This document shows positions 13,601-24,500 of a stretch of DNA of 64,000 nucleotides, piece after piece. The DNA comes from Seriola aureovittata (Eukaryota > Chordata > Actinopteri > Carangiformes > Carangidae), in contig NC_079378.1 of NCBI RefSeq assembly GCF_021018895.1, positions 9,297,501-9,361,500 of the forward strand, given 5' to 3'. Under the pieces are notes generated by a model, which was not told where the DNA came from, made no database searches, and worked only from the letters and a program-made list of their open reading frames with translations. The position numbers and the translations under genes were made by a program. Numbering within the stretch: the stretch's first letter is position 1; each line of letters starts with the position of its first letter.

Positions 13601-16324
13601 AAATGGAAGCATAGAAAGAGGAGGCTTCAAATAGAAGTGTTAAGTGGCATGTATGACGGATTTAAGAGTCCGGCACACCTCAAGTGTTTTCACTTATTCT
13701 GGCTGATTAGGTTTCTGCTCAGGTTCAAGGTGAGCAGAGCTTCTGCTGGGCATTAGAAATCACACATCCTGTACCAATAAGAATGAGAAAAGGTGTAATT
13801 TGTCCCACCCTGGCAGGTGCAACCAGGTGCAACAAAGCAAACTGAAGAGTGAGGGAGATGCAAATCAAACACAGTCTGCACACTCATTGACATCTCTGAG
13901 AAAAGCTCTAATCAACCAAAATAAATCAAATTACCTAAGTGGGTATAGTATTGGAGTGCAGGGCTTTTAAGAAAATTTATGGCATCCACCAATTCCTGTG
14001 TGGCTCTGACCTGCTGCATGAGTCACGTACAGACCATCTGCCTTTTCTCAACAAAAAACACTTGTGTGACTTAATTTAATGCCTTAATCCAAATGGATCT
14101 GAAGTTTCGAAATGTCAGAACCTAAAACAGTTTATTTACTCACTATATCATCATCTTCATCATGGCTTTACTGAGTGGTTCGATTTTGACTTTTTTGCGA
14201 ATTGCTGCCCCAGGGTCTTCATGCAGGTCTCTGTCACTGTGTAACAGACTTTCTCATTAGTCTCCAAGACCGTTGCATCCAATGTCTGGGTTGTTCATCT
14301 GCTCATTTGGATTGCAGGACCTGAAGCTCCCTGGTGTGAAGTTCCGCTTTCTGATCTTTTTGTGAATGAAACTTAACCACAAAGAGAGAGGAAGCATTAA
14401 ATTGCAATTTTAAGGGGGATGACTATGATAACTCAAATCTCACTAAGAAGCACCTCCTCATGAACAGGAGGCATTCATCAAGTTGAGAACAAGCAATTTA
14501 TGATAAGATTGTGCACTCACAGTGAGAGGGTTTGGTAAATCCAACTACTACTTTGGTTCTTGCATGAGGGCCACTGTGAGTGTGTGTCCATTGAATGAAT
14601 GTTTGCTAACCACTCATACACTTTTCCTAAACATCCCATTTCACATTCACAGTTCAAAAGAAACCAAAAGAATTCAGTAAAAAAGGGAAGAAATCAAACA
14701 GAGGCTGAATGATGCAACTGTTTCACATGTGCTTTTACCTCAGCTGGCCTCTTGTTATATTACTTACTTTTTATCTGAGAGTGATGCAACGAAAGCCCTC
14801 CACTGTTTACCTCTCGGAGTGAAATGCCTTATTCAAGGACAAATCGACTGTATCTGCAGAGGAAAGAATAGAGTCACTAACCAAGACCCATTTGGCCCAC
14901 CGTGGTTCATGAACTCACTTTTCTTTATATTATTTTTATTGTTTATATATTTCAGGACTTTTGATCTTCCTCTTCCACTGTCTGATGAAGGAGAATGTCA
15001 GGAAACAGTGGAGGATTCACCTCTGCTTTGGACGTTTTCGACTTGAGGAGTACTCTGGTACGACAGCCACACACATTATGATGTTACTTTATCAATTCAT
15101 TCTTACATTTAATAAATAACTAGTGAAACACGTGATCAGTCAGTTAACCGGTATAATCCAAAGATTTGAGATCACCAATCTGGCTTTCCATCAGTCTGTT
15201 TTAGTTTGCGTTGTCAGTGTGTTGTGTTATTGGGTTCCACTTGTGAGGTTAATTACTCACAATAAAAGTAATTAACAAACAAATTAAACTCTGGGCTTGA
15301 TATTCTGTTACTTGTTTGGTGTTGTCATCCAGAGTGGAGCAACTCAGCCTCAGCAGGAGTTGTGGCTAAACCCAGATTAAACCCTCTGAGAGCATCAGTG
15401 CCATCGGTTCACTCCGTCAAGTCCAGCTCCACAGAAAGCACATCAGCTTCCTCCGACTCCAGCCAGCGAGACTCGTCCTGCAAGAGACCAAACCTGGGTG
15501 AGGAAACACAGCATAGTCGTTCCAAAGCAGCACACATTTTCTAAATTCATAATTATCCGTCTGTCTGTCGACACTGCTGTCATTTTAGCGCACTTAAGAG
15601 CAAAAACAATTACAGAAGACAATACAAAATGAATTAAAAGTTCAATGATAGTAAGATTTTAATACAAAAATAAAAGCACAGCAAAGTCGTAACATGTGTT
15701 TTGTGAAATAATAGGTTTTAATTATAATCCTTAATGAGTTCTTCAAAAACCACTTTAGTGAGATATTCTTAATTTTGGTCTATCTTCTTTTTACATTATA
15801 CTCTTGATGAATTCTTTAATCCTCATCTGTTGTAAGACATTTAAGGTTGTAATTGAAAGGTATAATTCATCTTGTTGGGATTCTGCCCCCTCCCTATGAG
15901 ATGATTGCAGATTTAGTCAGACATCACAGTCCCTCGGCTGCTGTATCACAGTGAATGTCACTGCGTGCATTAATGAGACTGCACTGACATTAAATAATTA
16001 CATGAAAGCCTTTGTAATTGAGCCAGTTTAAACACAACTAAAAACAAGATAACCGTTATTTCTTACAGGTTTTAGCCATCAGCAAAATTTAGGTTTAACC
16101 CCCAACTCCCAGGCATACGTGAGAGAATGACTAAATATTTGTTTTTCACACCTCTAAATTGTTCACTGATGTTTAATTACCTTGCAGGCCTTTTTGTGAA
16201 TTCCCTGGCTCTCCCTCGAGCCCAGAGAAGCCCCTCAGGTACAAGAGCCGTGCCTTCTCAGAGGGGGATGAACCAGGCATCTGGCAGGAGGAACCACTTG
16301 CTCGACCAGCAAGAACAAAGATAA
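469..16324 (+). CDS. adgrg4: Adhesion G-protein-coupled receptor G4-like (ADGRG4/GPR112), 5'-truncated by window edge
   Basis: Adhesion GPCR, a surface receptor activated by its tethered agonist after autocleavage in the GAIN domain. I chained these exons in phase: 469-750, 1540-1637, 1958-2019, 2198-2246 (tentative), 2940-2968 (tentative), 3356-3510, 3593-3838, 3959-4032, 4654-4721, 4822-4858, 5158-5180, 5507-5652, 5746-5875, 6943-7043, 7447-7717, 7822-7989, 8958-9090, 9253-9378, 9541-9586, 9675-9778, 10800-10921, 11626-11894, 12045-12159, 12872-12950, 13334-13535, 14956-15057, 15333-15497, 16188-16324. That is about 1,180 codons. Group G4 is favoured over G2 and G6 by the [10 protein letters not shown] cleavage segment, the NEQ before TM1, NLVFL.NSWLSS in TM2, [15 protein letters not shown] in TM3, KVFN.Y.P.YILKFC and HDLKG before TM6, together with an N-terminal pentraxin-like domain and a threonine-rich stalk. 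The start codon lies upstream of the window. Larger introns (5876-6942, 7990-8957, 9779-10799, 13536-14955) hold nothing I recognise. Confidence 0.82.
1958..3510 (+). other. adgrg4: adgrg4 first stalk module, including two tentative mini-exons
   Basis: Exon 1958-2019 ends in phase 2. Exon 3356-3510 starts in the same phase and encodes [12 protein letters not shown] followed by a mixed alpha/beta segment and HTTPI. These may form part of a SEA-like fold, but I cannot assign one firmly. Between them lie two short candidates with good borders: 2198-2246 (acceptor tacgcag, donor GTAAGC) and 2940-2968 (acceptor acccttcag, donor GTAACA). They chain 2-to-0 then 0-to-2, adding exactly 26 codons. The outer exons also join directly in frame, so the pair could be a cassette, or one or both could be false. 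Confidence is high for the outer exons and moderate for the mini-exons. Confidence 0.6.
2260..2817. mobile_element. Short TIR element (non-autonomous DNA transposon) in adgrg4 intron
   Basis: The ends are inverted repeats: TTAGAGCCTGACTGAT at the left, and the reverse complement of TTAGAGCCTGACTAAT at the right. Inside the left end, the CAGCCGATATTGGC-type motif matches a remembered teleost repeat rich in ATCGGCCGATA palindromes. There is no ORF, and I could not define a target-site duplication. It begins only 13 bases after the donor of the tentative mini-exon ending at 2246. Confidence 0.6.
3593..3838 (+). other. adgrg4: adgrg4 threonine-rich mucin-like exon
   Basis: A single phase 1-to-1 exon of 82 codons, about half of them Thr (a run of nine Thr, then TTT/TTTT/TTTTT blocks), with Ser, Pro and one NIS site near the end. 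It should be densely O-glycosylated and act as a stiff spacer between the N-terminal domain and the HormR/GAIN part. Mammalian ADGRG4 has a much longer Ser/Thr-rich region, on the order of 2,000 residues as I recall. The exon is an imperfect ACC/ACA/ACT triplet repeat at DNA level, so its length may vary between individuals or species. Confidence 0.85.
3959..5652 (+). other. adgrg4: adgrg4 second stalk module (five exons, SEA-like character)
   Basis: Exons 3959-4032, 4654-4721, 4822-4858, 5158-5180 and 5507-5652 chain in phase. They encode a [10 protein letters not shown] strand, a C-P-QI-STW segment, [17 protein letters not shown] (helix), a short NQT-bearing linker, VFVHRVSR, and a longer segment with [19 protein letters not shown] and YYNGSI. 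Mammalian ADGRG4 also has a beta-helix-beta segment just before its HormR-like motif. Several NXS/T sites mark it as extracellular. For 5507-5652, an acceptor at 5524-5525 would put an early stop in frame, so the one at 5505-5506 was chosen. Confidence 0.7.
5746..7043 (+). other. adgrg4: adgrg4 hormone-receptor motif (HormR), two exons
   Basis: Exons 5746-5875 and 6943-7043 join in phase (TG plus T makes Cys). Together they read KC-N....RKG.F.WP.TSGG..A...CP...RRYATR-C.L...W..PDLEAC. The spacing of Cys, Trp and WP fits a HormR/HRM module, which precedes the GAIN domain in many adhesion GPCRs. The intron between them is just over 1 kb with nothing recognised. The 3' border is uncertain: a GTCTGT donor at 7044 and a GTCACT donor at 7034 are both weak, and each matches a different acceptor of the next exon (7447 or 7428). 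Confidence 0.75.
7428..9586 (+). other. adgrg4: adgrg4 GAIN domain exons
   Basis: The first exon ends at 7717 and starts at 7428, 7439 or 7447. It encodes the helical GAIN-A part, with [23 protein letters not shown] and helices with an NQS site. Exons 7822-7989, 8958-9090, 9253-9378 and 9541-9586 give GAIN-B strands: [75 protein letters not shown], and finally CVYWNFNKN, the first half of the GPS. The exon ending at 7989 uses donor GTGTAA. A GTGTGT donor two bases earlier would put the next exon out of frame. Confidence 0.85.
9675..9778 (+). other. adgrg4: adgrg4 GPS exon with autoproteolysis site
   Basis: Encodes [11 protein letters not shown], then [13 protein letters not shown]. The four GPS cysteines are complete when the preceding exon (CVYW) is included. 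The catalytic tripeptide is HLT, with cleavage expected between Leu and Thr (between bases 9757 and 9758). This leaves THFGVLLDVS as the tethered agonist. All residues needed for self-cleavage are present, so this receptor is predicted to be a two-chain form. Confidence 0.93.
10800..15057 (+). other. adgrg4: adgrg4 seven-transmembrane domain, six exons
   Basis: Exon 10800-10921 carries DVSRTQ and TM1 ([16 protein letters not shown]). Exon 11626-11894 carries KLRRDYP, TM2, TM3 (the [10 protein letters not shown] motif of the G group) and the start of TM4. Exon 12045-12159 holds TM4 and extracellular loop 2. Exon 12872-12950 has the conserved CWL of loop 2 and TM5. Exon 13334-13535 carries the end of TM5, loop 3 (HDLKG), TM6 ([12 protein letters not shown]) and the start of TM7. 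Exon 14956-15057 has the end of TM7 ([15 protein letters not shown]) and the start of the tail. All borders are GT/AG and in phase. The 1.4-kb intron 13536-14955 has no gene-like content. Confidence 0.93.
15333..16324 (+). other. adgrg4: adgrg4 cytoplasmic tail, last two exons
   Basis: Exon 15333-15497 is clear: EWSNSASAG, then a Ser-rich stretch ([15 protein letters not shown]) suited to phosphorylation and arrestin binding. The last exon is taken as 16188-16324 from acceptor ccttgcag, ending DQQEQR and a TAA at 16322-16324. In the +1 frame the same bases also read as plausible tail ([13 protein letters not shown]) without an early stop, so a small unseen exon could shift the frame. An ATTAAA at 16741-16746 is a possible polyadenylation signal. 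Confidence 0.7.
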
Positions 16325-18077
16325 AACACAGAGGACACACATGCATATTTGCATTTACACGTAGACATGCAAATTCCAGAAACGATAAGCCTGAAAACTC
16401 AAACAGCAGCCTTAACATAGAGCTGTGTAATCCATGCAGTGTAGGGATGAATTTAACTACAAAGCATCATTGTATTCCAGCTTCATTAGATAATTTTAGA
16501 ATACAATACTACTGTTTTTTTGTTTTTGCTAAATATTGTAAAAGAGCCTGTAATTATAAAGACATGAGTGGTTGCATCAGTTCCAAGGAGGAGTTGGTTG
16601 CCAAGCAACTGGTGAGTGGAGCCATGGTGACAATGAACCACGGTACCCAGTTTGTATGAAAAAAGAATAACATTTTAAATTCAAGATGACACAAGTCTCC
16701 CTGTGTTCTTTCTTTACCTATTTCTCTCTGTGCACTTCAGATTAAAACAAATTATTCTACAATCACTCTTTATTACTAATCACCAAACCGCTGTTTGAAT
16801 GTGACTGCCATCCTGTGTGTCTGTATTCTGACACCTTCTTTGTGATGAAAAGGTGATGGTTGTCCAAAATTAGTCATTCTTATAATTTAAGCCTCATCTG
16901 TTGCTCATTTCCTTAATTCCATCCACACATAAGAAGTTTTCAAACTAGTGAAGTCTTGGGTCAATATACACTCACTGCCCCACTTTATTAGATACACCTG
17001 TACAATCTATGTCAAGTTCAACCCACCCTTTTTGTTTTTGTTGACTCTGTAAGAAAGGTGATAATTCTCCTTCATATTTATCACTGAAGTTGTAGTGGGT
17101 GGTGTTGCACTCTATAAAAATACTTTGTCCACAGGGGACTGAACAGGTGTACTGACTACAGTGGCCAGTGAGTATATGATATACATACTGTACCACCGAT
17201 ATTGATTGGACTTGATCTGTATCACTGTAGAGAGACAACTAAGATCTATCCCCACAACATTTGACAGATAGTGTTGATCTTGTCTGCCTCACCTTAACAC
17301 CCGCACAATGTAATGCAAACCATTACAAAAGCCTGACAGTAGTTACTGGTTCTGCTAAGTCTTGCAAAACTTTTTCATTTTTTCTTCAGAGTAGCAGAGA
17401 GGTTTTGATTAAATTCTATGATAAACTTTTGAAGGCATAGATTTATGGATTGCAAAAGTTAAACCAACTAATACACAGTATATTAAGCAATATTGAATCA
17501 AAATGCATTAAATAACCATTCAGAAAATATGGACTAAAGACATCTGACCTCAAACACACTGGGCTTGCTGCGGGTACAACTGTAAACACTATATATGAGT
17601 AAAAACTCAGAGGGTTTAAAATCATAGTGGATAGTGATTTTCATTAAGCACTGAATTGTAAAACACAAAATAATTACCTGTTCATAACGGCCTCTCCATA
17701 CCAATGACTGCTTGCATAATTTGGTTGATACATCAACACAACTTGCTTTTTTGTTCAGTGCGAGCTTTTGGCGACAGAATGACAGGGTGATAATGTTGCT
17801 CAATTCTATTTGACAGGGCAGGGAAAGTGTTCCCTTTCAGCTTTGGCCTTTAAGCAATGTTCCCACCCACAACTCATTCAAACTGACTACTTTACTGCGG
17901 TGCATAACAGTAGGGTCTCGTTTATTTTTCTCAAACACCTACACAAAACTGAAAATGTTATGCATAAAACAAAAGCTGAATTACTGATAAAAGGTGATTA
18001 GTACACAGACCAACAGCAAACAAAATCTCAAGAGGAACTAGGATAAACTTGCACATTGCCAGCTTCTGAAAAAGTGT
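16325..18077. other. Convergent intergenic region between adgrg4 and adad2
   Basis: About 1.75 kb between the two facing stop codons. It holds the probable 3' UTRs, a small TIR element (16966-17182), and a TTTATT at 17921-17926 (AATAAA on the minus strand) about 150 bases past the adad2 stop, a good polyadenylation signal for that gene. No other gene-like signal was seen. Confidence 0.6.
16966..17182. mobile_element. Short TIR element (MITE-like), copy 1
   Basis: Inverted ends: the left reads TACACTCACTGCCCCACTTT and the right is the reverse complement of a TATACTCACTGGCCACTG-type end. The TTTATTAGATACACCTGTACA following the left end matches copy 2 at 21.3 kb and a remembered, very common fish repeat (CACTGGCCACTTTATTAGGTACACC). 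About 215 bases and no ORF, so non-autonomous. Confidence 0.7.
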
Positions 18078-18510
18078 TCAAACACTAAAGCAATCCACCA
18101 GCTTTTTTGAATTCCATGGACCAGCATGGATTTTCAGAAACTGTTGCTTGACCAGATCTTTGACTGTCTGGTAGACGGCGGCTTCCCCCTACAAACAAAC
18201 CATTAACAATATCATTCATCACATCTGTCTTAAAACTGCATTGCAGGAAAGTCACAACACACTCAAGCAGAATACACAGCACATTCATCATTACCACACC
18301 TTATAGGTTTACAGTGACACACTTCTCAGGAGTGAGCAAAGAGCACCAATGAGATCATCTATAGCTGACACACACACCTTGACACTGTGGTAGGTGGGAA
18401 GATCCAGCAGATAGCTATGCCCACCCAGCTGTGCAACCTGGCGGAAATAACTGTAGAGGGCTCTCTTGCTAAGTCTGCTGGAGAAGCCTGGCCCACTCAC
18501 AGAGGGAGAG
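18078..18510 (-). other. adad2: adad2 last two exons, end of deaminase domain
   Basis: Exon 18510-18378 encodes [20 protein letters not shown], then [11 protein letters not shown]. Exon 18188-18078 encodes [18 protein letters not shown] and ends KKLVDCFSV before TGA. SRL.K and the terminal YQ-helix are the usual end of ADAR/ADAD deaminase domains. The join is phase 0. The 190-base intron is cleanly bordered (donor GTGTGT, acceptor TTGTAG). Confidence 0.88.
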
Positions 18511-21500
18511 CTGGGAAATAAGAAAGTGCAACATAACTAGTAATCCGCTAATGGATGTTTCACTATACATGTATTGATTTTCTTACCTATACACTAGTGC
18601 ATTTCAAATATTCCAGGTTAGACCACAAGACAACCAATGTGCATTATTTGATGGAAACTGTTGTGACATTGTGAGCACAACACTGATATAACATCACCTT
18701 TTAAGTTGAAATTGTAAGCAAACAGTTACACATTCAGCAGTTATGGAGCAACACTTATGTTCACCTCATCTATTACTCACTTTCTTTTAGCTCTTTTTCA
18801 GTCTCTACCTACTCCTGAATGTGACTCTTTGGATGCTTAACACTCCACTGTCCACTACAAGCTCTTCTATCTCTTTTAGAGGGATGGCGGTTCAAATTGT
18901 AATTGTCACAAGTACAATGTATAGTAAGCAAAGACTGCAAAACTGCAAGAAAAAAAAGGTTGAGGTAAGAGATGAAGAGTCGATTCTGATATTGATACCA
19001 TAATGAAGAGACCGATTCGGCCGGGATGACTAGGAAATCAGTCTTAGAGAGGTTTAGTTGAAGGTGGCGTTCCTTCATCCATGTGGATATGTCAGAAAGG
19101 CAAGCAGAGATCCATGCAGAGACCATGGGGTCAATATGTATATTTAGGTGTCGTCTGCATAGCAGTGATATGAGAATCGGTGCAAGAGGATAATAAGGAG
19201 GTGCTGTATATTGCAAAAAGTAAGGGTCCCAGTATTGAACCTTGGGGCACTCCTGTGGGGAGGGGATGGGATAAGGATGTTTGTCCTTTCCATGACACAC
19301 TAAAGGAGCGCCCAGTAAGAGGGCAACACGATTCAAACCAAGAAAGCACTTGTAAATGTTGTAAATAAAGATAGGTTTGGCAGTGGTACTGAGTGTGACA
19401 GCATTAAAAGAAGTTTGCATTAGCAGATGCCTGTGCATTGACTGATATCAAATAATTTTAATGGCTGTTCAAAGACCATTACACTGGTGGAGATTCCTCT
19501 TTGCAGAATTCAAAAGATGTGGGTGCAAGCAAAAGATTTTAAAAAACTATTAATTGCTTCAGAGCTGAAAACCATAGCTACAAGAAGCTAGGGATAATTG
19601 GCATGCTGCTTCTACATCACTTAATTAAAGATGTCTCATGTGGCACAAGCATCATCTCCTTTCATTTTCACACTTAAATGTGTTTTTTTTCAGCAGGTGT
19701 ACTTGCCATCCTTTCACTTCCTCTTCACGTCCCCCTGCACACTTTATGTCCTGTATCCTTCCCCCCCAAACCAATTTCTCGTCTTTTTCAGGAGCCTGTT
19801 TTTGTTCTTCTATTTTTACTTTATTGTTTGAAACATGCTACAGACCTCAAACTGACACTTTAACCAATGGTGTCCCCTAAAATGAACAGTTCAGGCTGCA
19901 GGACAGAAGCTGAAATATGCAGCAACACTGTGAGTGCCAAGCAGGATCTCAAATCTATTTTTGGCTGTAATCTCTGCTCAAGGACAACACAGCCTCTAGT
20001 GAGAGCCACGTCTGTGTCAGACTCTAGCTACTGGACATCAGCAGTTGTCTGCAGCTACAAAGCCAAGAGATGGCAGGTGCCCCAGGCCTCGCTGAGGCTG
20101 TCAAACAAACAAACTGCATCAGCCTCTGCCAGTAGTTTTGCTCTATCCCTGGAACTGGCTGCAGGAGTGTGAATGAGGTAAGCTACAGTCAGGTCAAGAG
20201 GAGTACAGGGCATCATAACTATCCCATAATTTTGATGCCGGGACAAGTTACTGCACATTATCTTCTTAAAATTACCCAAACTTAGATGTCATGCAGTTTC
20301 TTAGAACAGTGTGCAGAAGATTCTGAAGAGTTCTTACATCCAAATCTTACCCATCAATGATGAAGCCCTTGCTACTGTCCAGAACTTCTACATCCTTGTC
20401 ACCAAGGCACCAGTTGATGCTGAGGTCATCATGCTGCAGGGAGGTGACAACAGGCCCCACGTAGTCGCCACAGAGAAAGATGATGCTATGTTTCTTATAG
20501 GATGGTGGCAGAAAGTGCTCCCATCCATCACCGAGTCTCTTGTTGGTGATGTCAGACACTTGCTCATTATAGCGCTTCTGGCCTCCTAAATCAACACAAT
20601 AGTCTCATTATGTTTTCTTGAATCTTTCAGGAAAAACTCTTGCAGAGAAAGCAAATAAGAATAAATCCCTAAATGCTGAACAATTGCTTTGAGGCCCTTT
20701 ACCTATAACCATGCTGGTGATGTAGAGTGGCTGAATGAAGTGGCTCAGTAATGCACCCTGAACCCCAGTGACAGTCCAACGGCACAACTTGTCACTACCA
20801 GACATGCAGCAGACTTTGGCACCCCAGAGACTCGGGTCAAGATAGGCTACAGGGACCAGCAGGCCTTTGGCGTGATACTGCAGCTTCAACTGCGTCCAAG
20901 TGTTATCTGCGGAGCCCCTAAGAAGGACATTACATTGTATTTTACTTATTTCGGTACAACCACACTTACTGTATCAGCCAAAAGAAATGTAAACCACAGA
21001 TATTCAAACTACTGTACTCCAACAGTTTAGTTACAAAATATAATGTGCACTGCACACAAATTGAAAAAGTAAAATATGAATTAACGTAAAAAGAGATAAT
21101 TCAATTTCCAAGAGGAAATGTATTGACAGGTAAATAATTAATATTTTACAACGTTTGTAGGGTGCCACAGTTCTTATAAGTCAAATTTACAGTTTTGGAA
21201 TTAAATCCTTAATTTCTATTACAGAAAGCCATTTTACATACACACTGCAATATACTGCCCAAACGATACACACAAATCAAATATGCACTCAGTGGCCACT
21301 TTATTATGTACACCTGTACAATCTAATACAATCCAATGCAACAGCTGCAGCTTCCATAACATCTGTGTTTATGAAGTTTATAATGTTAAGCTTTTAGTTA
21401 CATTGTTGGAAAGGTTTAAAAGTTACACAGGTCTACATTATATAGACATGCTTTATATAATGTTCTTTTGCCCTTTCGATTTTCTTAAACAAATATATCA

Positions 21501-24500
21501 AGAAGCTAAAACACATAATTCATTTAACCCCTAGGACAGTGTAAAAAAAAGTTTAACATTATAGGCGTCATAAGGATAGACTTTATTGTAGAACAGTAGT
21601 ATTGAATTGAATCAGACTGAACAGCTATGCCAAATAAGGTGGCCAATGAGTGTATATTGAACAAGTCAAAACAAGAGAAGAACAGATTGCTGTACTTGAA
21701 GTAGAAGTTCTTAGCAGCTCCTTCAGGACACTGATTGGTGTAGAGATGAAGGCTGATCTTGGGTTTGAGCTGAAGCTGATGGCTGTCTGTACTACTCTCA
21801 AAAATACAGTTCTCCTTGGCATTTGGATCAGCATCAAAGAACAGCAAAAGCTGCTTGTACAGAAACCTGAGCACAAGCCAGAAAATGCCATTCTCAGTTT
21901 GAACCACATCAGCATTTTCAATGCACCAGAGGCACCATCAATGGCAGAGGAGAGTCAGCCTACTCTAATAAAAAATTAAAAAAGTATGTCATGACTTCAT
22001 CTTTAATATTATTGAGAAAAAAATTAAAGTTAAGATTTTGATGCTGGGGCATTTCCCATTCAAACAAATAAAGAATTCAATGTGTGACAACAGCGAAGTT
22101 CTAAGTATTTGGACAGTTACACATTTTGTTCTTCAGACTCTATCTCATTCCATTTGAAATACAATAATGGATACTAAATTAATGTACCAGGTCTAAGTTT
22201 TAATTTGAATAGGCTGATGCCAGTATTGAAATAACTGTCTGTGAGATATAGCTCTTTTAACTCATAGTGTCCAAAGTAAGTCACTTGGCCATTAAATGTT
22301 ACCTGGACAGCTGTGTGTTGTTTCCACATTAGTTCATGCACAAACAGCTTACATGTGGAGCTGATGAAAAGTTGAGACATTACGTGTTGTAAGGGTGATA
22401 TCTCCCACACATTTATTTCTATATTGATGTTAACTTATTTAATTTAAAGCTGATACTTGGCACTTTAAGGAAAAGTCATATTAATAGTTTGTACCTTAGG
22501 AGAGCCCGTCTGGCGATGATGATGGCGTGGCAGTCATGGATCATTGTCCCATTGTAGCAAAGCCACTTGCTGCAGCTTGAATGGCCAGCTCCCAATGCCA
22601 CTACTTTGTAATGCTCACATGGACGGCCTGCTGTATCCAACACTTCTGTGGAGGAAATTCAACTATTTTTCATTCAATTGTATTATTTACTTATTGCTTT
22701 AGTTAACACCAACTGCTTGAGACAAGACGACAGAGATGAAGGGCATTTAACTGTGAGGTGAGCCACAGCAACAAGCGATGAAGCATGTTTAACAATACAT
22801 TTTAAAAGTCTGAACAAAGAAAAGAAGAAATAAAGGGGTAGAAGTTAGCAAGAGTGAAATGCCATTCAAATGCTTTCATCATCAGTCTCCATTCATATCA
22901 ACTTGTGAGTAAGGACTCACAGGTCACAATCAGGCTGATTTTCTTGAATAAGAAAAAGGAATAACCATCTGGCTGCAGCATCAGATGAAAAGAAATTGTA
23001 GCTGTCTGACATGTGATTTCATAAACATTTCCATATAATTCACCATGAAATGTTTTTTCATGCTTGAAAACCTTCATGATCCACACTAGAATTTAAAATA
23101 AGCATTTCCAATCATTTTACATGCAGTGCAATGATGACCTGTCATCAGCAAAGGTTCAGTTTATGAATTTCACAAGACACTTAACATAAAATATTCATTG
23201 TTCTCTTTAGCAGTGTATAAATGATTACTGATTAAACAAATAAGGAAAATATAATCGTTCAATAACTTGACTATTTTATCGACCCAAGGCATGCAGGGAG
23301 CTTACCCCTTATTAAGACAAATGCTGCCATGTGGCTCTTGCAGCCATGGAAATCAGGACACATCTTCAGGACGCTGTCAAAATTCTCACTACTTATTGCT
23401 GCCATGTGATTCTTGTGCCAGTCAGTTTGCCAGACTGGAAGAAACATAAAAAATAAAACAATAAGACAGACAGTAGTTCATTGGACAGAGGACAGAGAAG
23501 GGCCTTGACAAGATGAGCGATAACAGGATCTTCAAAGTGACAGGGATGCCAACAGTCCAGACGACAAGTGTCAGAGTGTAGGGTTTGGCTATGGCTTTGA
23601 GGTAGAATGGAGCAGTTCTTTACTGCCCTGTAGGCCACAGTAGCACCAGAGAGTTCTACTTGTGCAGTGTAGTGGAGACAAAAGCTGTGCAGTGTGGAAA
23701 AACTTGGGAACACTAGCTGCAGAGCTCTGTCCACAGATGCTGAACTTTTTGAGCAGCACCACACCGATCCATAATTTCACGAGTAAAGTAATGGTCAGAC
23801 TGGCAGCGCAAATCTGATTTGGGGCTTATCCAGACTAGAATTAGATACCGAATGCTGACATCCCACAGTGTGACTTCTACTGCACCTTCAGTCTCTGTGC
23901 TCCTGTCTTGATTCTGGAAGTCCTTCATCTGGTCCAGGAGGAGCTCTTCATCCAGGATTATGCTTTCAGCAGGTGACACACCAGGGAGAGAGAGGACAGC
24001 TGCTTCATCACCTGAGTCTTCACCCTTAAAAAACAAACAAACAAAAAACAGAATCATCCTGGGAAAAATTGGGACTGTGGTTTCGTAATATAGGGAAGCA
24101 TGTTGCTGTCAAGGCACAAACTGTTGAAGAAGTAATGAGACAGGAATGTGGGGGTAAATACTGAGAATGTTAATCTGTTGTTCACGTCATAAATAACATG
24201 GCGGGTGGCTGCAGATGGTTTTGAACCCCTCCAGTTAGCTGGATAATGGTATGAAACACTGCTGTACCTGCAGGTAAAGTAATCTGCTGTTAATTATCAC
24301 AGATGTTGAGATTTGACTTTGATGTCATATTTTCCAAATATGGTGTAATGCCATCATTTATATCCATATCAATTCAGGTCACCTGTGAAGGACAACTTCC
24401 ATGTAAGGCATATAATTACTTTTAAGGTTTTTACAATAGGAAATTAGCTACTGGAGGTGATAAACTGAGTCTAACTGATACTGACATTAGCACAATTAGC

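Noticed and set aside
19867..20172. 101-codon plus-strand frame in the adad2 intron
   Set aside because: It lies antisense to the intron near the deaminase exons, with no splice partners or homology I recognise.
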